From an uncultured Spirochaetia bacterium (GTDB lineage Bacteria > Spirochaetota > CALGPD01), in NCBI GenBank assembly GCA_937960625.1, contig CALGPD010000257.1, positions 1-5,135 of the forward strand: 5,135 bases of DNA, in the 5' to 3' direction. Every line of letters begins with the position of its first letter. Positions within the stretch are counted from its first letter, which is position 1. The notes under the pieces were generated by a model. It ran no database searches. It saw only the letters and a program-made list of their open reading frames with translations, and was not told the origin of the DNA. Shown here one piece after another: positions 1 through 5,135 of the stretch. The position numbers and the translations under genes were made by a program.

Positions 1-1
1 A

Positions 2-1915
2 AAAAGTTTAAAAATAAAGGTTATAGCAATAATAGTAATTATTCTAAGTGTTTCACTCGGTATAACCATGTCCTTCAGTATTATTCAGATGCGGACTGAG
101 TTGAAAAGCGCTTTTGAGAATGAAATTTATGCAAGTGCCCTTATGGTGCGAAGTACAATATATAACAACTTAAAATATTTTACTATAGAAAAATTTTCAG
201 GAATGCATGATTTTTTTAGAAGTGTATTAAAAACGAATAAAACCTTAAATTACGTTTTTATCAGCGAAAGTAAAAGCAAAAAAGTTCTATACCATAGCAG
301 CCCTTCAAGAATTAATTGGCTGTTAAAAGATAAATTTTATACCTCAAAAGTTTTAAATTCCAATAGAATGGTAATTAATGTAGGCGGCCATTATGAAATC
401 GTTATTCCAATATTTTATAAAGGCAAAAATGACACCAAATTAAAAAACATTGGCAATGTACACGTTGGAGTTAAACAAAGTATAATAGATAATAAAATCA
501 TTACATTGGTTGTCACCATGATAATTATTTTCTTGCTTTCTCTAATAGTATCTGTAGTATTACTTACTATTTTTATTTCAAGAAACGTTGTAAAACCCAT
601 TTCTCAGCTTTCATTTGAAATGGAAGAAATTACAGACCAAATGGATTTTGAAAGAGAAGTTAAAGTTCGAAGTGATGACGAGATTGGAGTTCTGGCAAAA
701 GACTTTAATATTATGATTAACGAAATCAGGAATTATTCTGAAAACCTTGAAGAAATTGTTTCTGAAAGGACAAAAGAATTAAGAGAGAAAAACGATAAAA
801 TCCAAAAGGATTTGGAAATTGCTAAAAAATTACAGGAAGAAGTTATTGCCGCATTACCCGATACTCCCGAACTTTTTATTGATTCTTATTACACTGCAAT
901 GGAAGAATTGGGAGGAGATGTATTTGATGTAAGAAAAATCGGTCAGGCGACTTACTCTTTTATGATTGCAGACGTTTCCGGGCATGGAGTTCCTGCTGCC
1001 TTAATAACGACAATGGCAAAAACATCTTTTATTAACAACGGCCATTTCTCTAAAACCACAGCGCAAATATGTGATGAAACCAATAAAGATATGTATTCAC
1101 TAATCGGAGAAACCGGATATTATCTTACAGCTTTTTATGCTAAACTCGATGCGGTGGAATTAAAACTTGAATATACAAATTGCGGTCATCATAAAGGTAT
1201 AGTTTACAGAGGGGACACCGGAAAACTTGAAGAACTGGATTCCAAAGGATATTTTATAGGCATTGCAGAGGATACCGTATATGAATATGGAAATGCTAAT
1301 TTAAACATTAATGATAAGCTATTCTTTTTTACAGACGGTTTTCCGGAAGCAAGATCTGAAGACGGAAGTTTTTATGGCAATGACCGTATACTTACTTTGA
1401 TAAAAGAGAAAGGCAATCTAAAGCCAAAAGAGTTCGTAGAATTATTTTTGAATGATGTAAAAGAATTCTGCGGTAAACAACCGCCCGATGATGACAGAGC
1501 TATTCTCGTTGTTGAAATAAAAGCTAAACAGGAAACACCACTTGTGGAAATGGGGGTTATATCTGCCAATGAAAGTTCTTCAAGTGACAATATATTAACA
1601 GAAAGAGATATTGATGTATTAAATAAAACAATAACTTTATTAAAACTAGATAAAAAGCCTTTGAATAATCAAATCAACGAAGCCATAAAAAAATTCAAAA
1701 ATCATGAAATAGATCAAGCGTTTGAAGTTCTAATAAGGCTACACAAATACTTTCCGAATAATGTTAGAATACTTAATACTCTCGGGGTGATGCATTATAA
1801 AAAAAATCAACTCAATAAAGCTCTGGAACTTTTTGAAAAAATTAAGCATATTCAGCCAGATTTTGAAAACATTGACAAAACTCTAAGTAATATTAAAAGT
1901 CAAATATCAGTTTAA
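2..1915 (+). CDS. Membrane sensor PP2C/SpoIIE-family serine phosphatase with HAMP and C-terminal TPRs (5' end missing)
   Basis: Predicted inner-membrane phosphatase of the RsbU/SpoIIE type, which in known systems dephosphorylates an anti-sigma-factor antagonist. The frame is open to the left edge, and the 22 codons before the first ATG (68) encode a hydrophobic helix, so that ATG is internal and the real start is off-window. Numbering from base 2 (637 residues visible): TM1 about 5-27; periplasmic Cache-like sensor about 30-165; TM2 about 166-193; HAMP about 194-246 (VVKPIS, DEIGVLAKDFN); coiled coil about 246-285; phosphatase about 285-507. The expected metal-binding acidic residues are present: Asp306 in GGDVFD, Asp324 in ADVSGHG, Asp445 in FTDGFPEA, and the DDD at 496-498. 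NCGHHKG replaces the usual NAGHxP. After a Ser-rich linker, about 555-620 forms two TPR-like repeats, the second a good match (LGVMHYKKN, ALELFEKIKHIQPD). A terminator follows directly. The family is secure; the partner protein is unknown. Confidence 0.92.
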   Translation, partial: KSLKIKVIAIIVIILSVSLGITMSFSIIQMRTELKSAFENEIYASALMVRSTIYNNLKYFTIEKFSGMHDFFRSVLKTNKTLNYVFISESKSKKVLYHSSPSRINWLLKDKFYTSKVLNSNRMVINVGGHYEIVIPIFYKGKNDTKLKNIGNVHVGVKQSIIDNKIITLVVTMIIIFLLSLIVSVVLLTIFISRNVVKPISQLSFEMEEITDQMDFEREVKVRSDDEIGVLAKDFNIMINEIRNYSENLEEIVSERTKELREKNDKIQKDLEIAKKLQEEVIAALPDTPELFIDSYYTAMEELGGDVFDVRKIGQATYSFMIADVSGHGVPAALITTMAKTSFINNGHFSKTTAQICDETNKDMYSLIGETGYYLTAFYAKLDAVELKLEYTNCGHHKGIVYRGDTGKLEELDSKGYFIGIAEDTVYEYGNANLNINDKLFFFTDGFPEARSEDGSFYGNDRILTLIKEKGNLKPKEFVELFLNDVKEFCGKQPPDDDRAILVVEIKAKQETPLVEMGVISANESSSSDNILTERDIDVLNKTITLLKLDKKPLNNQINEAIKKFKNHEIDQAFEVLIRLHKYFPNNVRILNTLGVMHYKKNQLNKALELFEKIKHIQPDFENIDKTLSNIKSQISV

Positions 1916-1937
1916 TATTAAATATACTTTTTTTCCC

Positions 1938-1969
1938 CGTTGGCTTGATTTATTAAGCCAACGTTTTTT
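1938..1969 (+). terminator. Rho-independent terminator after the phosphatase gene
   Basis: A perfect 9-bp stem (CGTTGGCTT at 1938-1946, AAGCCAACG at 1955-1963) encloses an 8-base loop and is followed by six T (1964-1969), then A and five more T. It starts 22 bases after the phosphatase stop codon. It should separate that transcript from the barrel-protein operon, whose start is only 57 bases downstream of the stem. The T-rich run before the stem (1928-1934) gives an A-tract on the other strand, so it could also work in reverse, but no minus-strand gene needs it here. Confidence 0.9.
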
Positions 1970-2012
1970 ATTTTTCAGTGAATAAAATCACAATTTATGT
2001 GTTACTAACATC

Positions 2013-2017
2013 AGGAG
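2013..2017 (+). promoter_or_regulatory. Ribosome binding site that fixes a TTG start
   Basis: AGGAG lies 8 bases before TTG 2026, an ideal spacing. The only longer alternative, GTG 1978, sits in the T-rich tail of the upstream terminator, has no purine-rich site before it, and would put 16 polar or mixed residues ahead of a normal KKK-plus-hydrophobic signal peptide. Confidence 0.8.
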
Positions 2018-2025
2018 AATTTAAT

Positions 2026-2694
2026 TTGAAAAAGAAACTACTAGTAATATTATTCTCATTGATATGTATAAACTTATTTACCGCTGAAATAACAATCGGA
2101 ATTAGAACAGGCATAGGGTTAAGCGCAAATTTAACAACGCCTTCTTATTCAGGGATTATGGATATTAACAATTCTCATCCCGATACTTCTTCCGGCAGTT
2201 CTTCTATATTCGCGTTCAACTCAGGAATGTTTGCAAGTTTTTTATTTAAAGAAGCTAACTATGGATTTGAGTTTCAAATAAATTATAAAAAATACGGTAG
2301 CTTAATAAACAACGAATTGAACGGTAACGAAGAAAAACTCGTTAGCTATGGCATTGAACTTGCTCTGCCTTTTAAAATGAGCCTGCTTTGTTTTTACGGC
2401 CCTTCAACAGATGTTCATCATCCTTATATCCTTATTGGCCCGTTAATTTATTTACCCGTTATTTCAAAACTGAACAGTAATGATATTTTAAATAAATATA
2501 ATGATATTAATATTGGAATTATTTTTACGCTTGGCGGCAGGTTCCGTCTGCGCGGGCGGAATATATTATTTATAGAATTAGTATTTAAAGCCTTATTATC
2601 CGATGAACTGGAAACCAGGGGAAAATTACGTAATTTTTCCTTTACTTTTTGCTTTGGATACGAACTAAAAATATCAAAAAGCGAGTGGGATTAA
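2026..2694 (+). CDS. Predicted outer-membrane beta-barrel protein (porin-family-like), TTG start
   Basis: A 222-residue secreted protein of unknown specific role. From TTG 2026 the N-terminus is a typical signal peptide: KKK, then the hydrophobic stretch LLVILFSLICINLF, with likely cleavage after Ala20 (LFTA/E). The mature part alternates hydrophobic and polar residues, as in beta strands. It also resembles the order of small barrels of the OMP_b-brl_2 type: a Gly-rich first strand (ITIGIRTGIGLSA), a middle strand pair with YILIGPLIYLPV at about 134-145, and a last strand after a basic turn (LRNFSFTFCFGYEL). That family match is from memory of its pattern and was not searched. The protein ends in SEWD, not the C-terminal Phe common in proteobacterial barrels. 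The next gene starts 3 bases after its stop, so the two are probably co-transcribed. No clear promoter was found in the 57 bases between the terminator stem and the start. It could also be a periplasmic beta-rich protein. Confidence 0.72.
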   Translation: MKKKLLVILFSLICINLFTAEITIGIRTGIGLSANLTTPSYSGIMDINNSHPDTSSGSSSIFAFNSGMFASFLFKEANYGFEFQINYKKYGSLINNELNGNEEKLVSYGIELALPFKMSLLCFYGPSTDVHHPYILIGPLIYLPVISKLNSNDILNKYNDINIGIIFTLGGRFRLRGRNILFIELVFKALLSDELETRGKLRNFSFTFCFGYELKISKSEWD

Positions 2695-2697
2695 AAA

Positions 2698-3450
2698 ATG
2701 AAATCTATAAAAATTTTAATAATATTATTAATAACAATTCTTTCAATTTCCAAAATATTTTGTGCAGACACAAATGTAAATACTGAAACTGAAAAAGAAT
2801 CAGCCGCAGGCAGACAAAACAAAATATACAGACCACATAGGAAAGCAAAAGCTGTTGGCGGGTTAGGCATTATTGCGGGGTTTGGAGCAGAAAAGGGATT
2901 TGGCGATATAAACTATGAATGGTTAAACTCTCAGGCTTCAACCGATACTTCGCATACCGATGATAAAAAACACGCTACGGTTTTTGGGGCAGGCATACGT
3001 TATGGTTATTCATACTTTTTATTTTTACCCGTTGGCTTTAAAATAGATTTACTTTATCAACGTTTTGGTTTGACAATAGATAACTCAAAATCAGTTAACT
3101 CCGGTATTCAATCAAAAGGGAATGATATATCATTAAAACTTGATTATATATATCTAAATCCGGGTTTGACTGTCGGTTTTATGAATATCGGTTTATACTT
3201 TGGAGTTCTTTTAAACGCAAATGCTGATGATTTGGATGTATACGATAAATTTGGAAAATTTGACTTTGGTTTTACAGTTTCGGTTGAAATTCCAATAATT
3301 ACGAATAAATACAATGATGCAGTTATGATAATTTTTGAAGGTGTTTTCGGAACCATAGACATTTTGAAAGATTCATCAAGAAATTTACGCAACCTATGTT
3401 TTTATTTCAAACTTGCTTATCTGTTTAATATAAAGAATAGAGGAAAATGA
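2698..3450 (+). CDS. Second predicted outer-membrane beta-barrel protein, same operon
   Basis: A 250-residue secreted protein of unknown specific role. Residues 1-23 form a signal peptide (MKSIK, then a long Ile/Leu core), with likely cleavage after Ala23 (IFCA/D). Cys22 is not in a good lipobox (KIFC), so a lipoprotein is unlikely. About 30 polar, charged residues follow (24-53), a flexible lead-in that the upstream protein lacks. The rest is Gly- and aromatic-rich with alternating strands: VGGLGIIAGFGAEKGFG, FGAGIRYGYSYFLFLPVGF, DYIYLNPGLTVGF, then a last strand NLRNLCFYFKLAYLF near the C-terminus. That strand resembles LRNFSFTFCFGYEL of the upstream protein, suggesting related barrels. It starts 3 bases after the preceding stop with only a weak purine site (GGGA, 2687-2690), so translational coupling is likely. 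Its TGA stop is one base from the end of the opposing gene. Confidence 0.72.
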   Translation: MKSIKILIILLITILSISKIFCADTNVNTETEKESAAGRQNKIYRPHRKAKAVGGLGIIAGFGAEKGFGDINYEWLNSQASTDTSHTDDKKHATVFGAGIRYGYSYFLFLPVGFKIDLLYQRFGLTIDNSKSVNSGIQSKGNDISLKLDYIYLNPGLTVGFMNIGLYFGVLLNANADDLDVYDKFGKFDFGFTVSVEIPIITNKYNDAVMIIFEGVFGTIDILKDSSRNLRNLCFYFKLAYLFNIKNRGK

Positions 3451-3451
3451 T

Positions 3452-4795
3452 TTACGCAACAATGATTTTATTTCTACCGTCTTCTTTGGCATTATATAAA
3501 GCTTGATCGGCTCTGTTAACAATACTGTCAACGTGGTCGTCCTTAGTATATTCGGTAACTCCCGCACTGATTGTAATTGAAATTTCTTTTCCGTTGTCTT
3601 CAACCTTACTTTTCTCAATCAAAGATCTAATTTTCTCTGCTTTATTAGATGCGTTTTCAACATCTGTATCATTAAATACTATTAAAAATTCTTCACCGCC
3701 AATTCTGCCAAAAACATCGCTTTGTCGGATATTTTCAGAAATTAAATTACATATATATTTTAACACTTCGTCTCCCGATTTATGGCCGTAAGTATCATTT
3801 ATTTTCTTAAAATGGTCAACGTCTATAATCATTATTGATAAATCATGATTATATCTCTTACATTTTTCCAATTCGGTTTTTAAATACTCCATTATATATC
3901 TGCGGTTATAAACACCGGTTAAATAATCCGTAATTGCCATGCTGTTCAATTTTTCGTTTAAATCAATAAGAGACATATTAAGGCGTTCTTCTTCTGCTAT
4001 GTGCTTTTGTATCTCATCATAATATTTCTTAAGTCTTAACTGTACTTTTATCCTTGAAACAAACTCATCAATTGAAAAAGGTTTATTAATAAAATCATTA
4101 GCGCCAAGCTCAAGTACTTTCTTTAAATTCTCCATATTGCCGCGAGTTGTAAGAGCAATAAACGGAACGTGTTTAAAAGTTTCCCTGGATTTAAACATCT
4201 TACACGTTTCAAATCCGTCTTTATAAGGCATGTATATGTCACTTATAATAATTGAAATATCAGGATTATAAAGATATTTTTCAGCATCCCTGCCGTCCGA
4301 AGCTTCCAATACTTCAAGGTTAATATTGCTTAATATTTTTTTTACAATATCACGCTGATTTTCATCATCTTCAATAATTAACGCTTTAACTTTTTCCTGT
4401 TCCTCATATTCGCTTCTAAAATAATCATTAACGTATTTCATTAAAGTAGAGGTATCAATAGGAGCTGTATAAATTTTACTTATTCCTGTGTCATAAGCGA
4501 GTTTCATATTCTCTTTGGATGCTTCATTTATTATAACAGTTATTGGTAAGTTTGAATTTTTTTGATTAGTCTGATCTTTATAATTTGAAACAGTTTCTAT
4601 TGCCCAGAATATATCTTTCTCATGCGAGTCGATAATAATCAACGAGATTTCATTATTATTAACGCATTTTACAAGCCCGTCCAAATCATCGCATAAAATA
4701 AAATCAAGCAGGATATCCCCGGCGATTTCATCAAAATTAGCATGCTCATCTAAAATTTCGCCTTGTAAAACACAAATATTGAAATTCCTTTTCAT
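3452..4795 (-). CDS. PleD-like response regulator: degenerate receiver, receiver, GGDEF diguanylate cyclase
   Basis: A 447-residue soluble cytoplasmic protein predicted to make cyclic di-GMP from two GTP when phosphorylated by an unseen histidine kinase. Residues about 5-127 have a receiver-like fold: Asp56 ends the third strand, but the acidic pair is absent and the conserved Lys before Pro is Ala111, so this domain probably does not switch by phosphorylation. Residues about 136-254 are an intact receiver: Glu142/Asp143/Asp144, phospho-acceptor Asp186 (SDIYMP), Thr216 and Lys238 (NKPF). A helical linker (about 254-288) leads to the GGDEF domain, about 289-447: DYLTGVYNRR, DVDHFKKINDTYGH, the active-site GGEEF at 366-370, and an inhibitory RxxD site (Arg357-Asp360) exactly five residues before it. 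All catalytic motifs look intact. This matches the PleD domain order (REC, REC, GGDEF), but orthology is not shown. The ATG at 4795 has GAGAGAA 8 bases upstream. The gene converges on the barrel operon with a 1-base gap. Confidence 0.93.
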   Translation of the reverse strand: MKRNFNICVLQGEILDEHANFDEIAGDILLDFILCDDLDGLVKCVNNNEISLIIIDSHEKDIFWAIETVSNYKDQTNQKNSNLPITVIINEASKENMKLAYDTGISKIYTAPIDTSTLMKYVNDYFRSEYEEQEKVKALIIEDDENQRDIVKKILSNINLEVLEASDGRDAEKYLYNPDISIIISDIYMPYKDGFETCKMFKSRETFKHVPFIALTTRGNMENLKKVLELGANDFINKPFSIDEFVSRIKVQLRLKKYYDEIQKHIAEEERLNMSLIDLNEKLNSMAITDYLTGVYNRRYIMEYLKTELEKCKRYNHDLSIMIIDVDHFKKINDTYGHKSGDEVLKYICNLISENIRQSDVFGRIGGEEFLIVFNDTDVENASNKAEKIRSLIEKSKVEDNGKEISITISAGVTEYTKDDHVDSIVNRADQALYNAKEDGRNKIIVA

Positions 4796-4803
4796 ATAAA
4801 TAA

Positions 4804-4810
4804 TTCTCTC
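4804..4810 (-). promoter_or_regulatory. Ribosome binding site of the response-regulator gene
   Basis: On the minus strand GAGAGAA ends 8 bases before ATG 4795. It is purine-rich and well spaced, and supports this start over later in-frame Met codons. Confidence 0.6.
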
Positions 4811-4854
4811 AAAATAAGTAAGTTATTAAATTTTAACAATATTAAATAGTCGTT

Positions 4855-4882
4855 ATTATATTATCCTAAAAAATATGGTAAA
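4855..4882 (-). promoter_or_regulatory. Candidate sigma-70-type promoter for the response-regulator gene
   Basis: Read on the minus strand, TTTACC (4877-4882, 4 of 6 to the -35 consensus) is followed after 16 bases by a perfect TATAAT (4855-4860). An A/T-only stretch that includes a run of ten A (4897-4906) lies where an UP element would be. Transcription would start near 4848, leaving a leader of about 50 bases. Chance TATAAT matches are common in DNA this AT-rich, so the support is moderate. Confidence 0.4.
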
Positions 4883-4896
4883 AAAACAGTATTTAA

Positions 4897-4906
4897 TTTT
4901 TTTTTT
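4897..4906. repeat. Homopolymer tract of ten T (plus strand)
   Basis: Ten consecutive T lie in the divergent spacer. Viewed on the minus strand they form an A-tract upstream of the response-regulator promoter candidate. Viewed on the plus strand they end about 21 bases before a possible -10 box of the lipoprotein gene. Tracts of this length can change length by slippage. Confidence 0.6.
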
Positions 4907-4927
4907 ATATTTAAATACGCTTCTTTA

Positions 4928-4933
4928 TACAAT
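4928..4933 (+). promoter_or_regulatory. Possible -10 box for the lipoprotein gene (weak)
   Basis: TACAAT matches the -10 consensus at five of six positions and lies 92 bases before ATG 5026. No good -35 hexamer sits 16-18 bases upstream. TATAAA at 4954-4959 is an alternative, also without a clear -35. The spacer is so AT-rich that this choice is tentative. Confidence 0.2.
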
Positions 4934-5025
4934 ACAAATATTATTTAATTTAATATAAAATTGCCTCTATCATGTTCAAATATTATCTTCTAGTTACCAG
5001 TTTTTAACATAATAGGAAATCAAAT

Positions 5026-5135
5026 ATGAGAAATAAATTAATAATTATAACGTTTGCTCTAAGTTTTTTCTTTTCATGTTCAGCAAAAAAAGAAATTGCT
5101 CATGAAGTTATTTCAAAATATGTAAAAAGTTATGC
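5026..5135 (+). CDS. Putative lipoprotein, N-terminal 36 codons only (3' end beyond the window)
   Basis: ATG 5026 has AGGA (5014-5017) 8 bases upstream. The visible product is a lipoprotein-type signal: a basic start (MRNK), a hydrophobic core, and FFSC with Cys18 as the likely lipidated residue. Phe at -3 and -2 departs from the strict LAGC-type lipobox, but Ser at -1 fits, and spirochaete-style lipoboxes tolerate such residues. After Cys18 comes a Lys-rich stretch (SAKKEIAHEVISKYVKSYA) that looks helical. Nothing in 36 residues identifies the function. It is divergent from the response regulator and shares a 230-bp spacer with it. The frame is open at the right edge. The short visible length is the main uncertainty, but the start site, signal and Cys agree. 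Confidence 0.72.
   Translation, partial: MRNKLIIITFALSFFFSCSAKKEIAHEVISKYVKSY

Noticed and set aside
415..600. Minus-strand frame of 61 codons inside the phosphatase gene
   Set aside because: It overlaps the TM2-coding region, so its hydrophobic look reflects the AT-rich complement of Ile/Val codons. It has no family signature and lies wholly within a well-supported gene.
1372..1590. Minus-strand frame of 72 codons inside the phosphatase gene
   Set aside because: It lies opposite the conserved phosphatase C-terminal motifs and has no recognisable domain.
1978..2025. GTG 1978 as the start of the first barrel gene
   Set aside because: It has no ribosome binding site, lies within the terminator tail, and spoils the signal peptide; TTG 2026 is better on every count.
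2764..2769. Cys22 of the second barrel protein as a lipidation site
   Set aside because: KIFC has Lys at the -3 position and Phe at -1, unlike any usual lipobox; signal peptidase I cleavage after Ala23 fits better.
3144..3392. Minus-strand frame of 82 codons inside the second barrel gene
   Set aside because: It is a shadow of a gene that has a signal peptide and operon context; it shows no motif of its own.
3394..3791. Short frames on either strand overlapping the GGDEF-coding end (3394-3618 minus, 3594-3791 plus)
   Set aside because: Both overlap the highly conserved GGDEF domain codons in another frame and have no independent support.
4938..4956. Inverted repeat ATATTA / TAATAT in the divergent spacer, considered as an operator
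   Set aside because: Six-base AT-only arms are expected by chance in such AT-rich DNA, and the arms do not extend.
4796..5025. Cyclic di-GMP riboswitch or other structured leader in the divergent spacer
   Set aside because: The spacer is almost free of G and C and shows no GC-paired helices or recognisable aptamer motifs on either strand.

Overview
The window is AT-rich DNA (roughly two thirds A+T by eye), densely packed with genes. It uses the standard code, since TGA ends one gene. It comes from a diderm bacterium: two tandem genes encode secreted proteins that look like outer-membrane beta-barrels, and one gene encodes a lipoprotein. A Shine-Dalgarno-supported TTG start, a lipobox with Phe at -3, and the mix of stage II sporulation protein E (SpoIIE)-type phosphatase and GGDEF signalling proteins would suit a spirochaete or another low-GC diderm. 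This taxonomic guess is an inference; no marker gene is present.

Layout. Positions 2-1915 (+) carry the C-terminal bulk of a membrane-anchored PP2C/SpoIIE-family serine phosphatase: TM, periplasmic sensor, TM, HAMP, coiled coil, phosphatase, TPR. Its true start lies left of the window. A strong intrinsic terminator follows at 1938-1969. Next comes a two-gene operon (2026-2694 and 2698-3450, +) of small predicted beta-barrel proteins with signal peptides. They share a similar C-terminal strand, so they may be distant paralogues. Facing them, one base away, is a PleD-like response regulator (3452-4795, -) with a degenerate receiver, an intact receiver and an active-looking GGDEF diguanylate cyclase with an inhibitory site. 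A 230-bp AT-rich divergent spacer separates it from the first 36 codons of a lipoprotein gene (5026 to the right edge, +).

How the parts may work together. The phosphatase should sense an extracytoplasmic cue and act on an anti-sigma-factor antagonist or similar phosphoprotein. The response regulator should make cyclic di-GMP when phosphorylated. The envelope proteins between and beside them could be targets of such signalling, but nothing in the window proves a regulatory link. No anti-sigma factor, antagonist, histidine kinase, cyclic di-GMP receptor, RNA gene, mobile element or CRISPR array was seen. The window reads as ordinary chromosomal signalling and envelope genes, not as a clearly new system. 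The least standard elements are the TPR tail on the phosphatase, the dead receiver on the cyclase and the tandem unknown barrel proteins.
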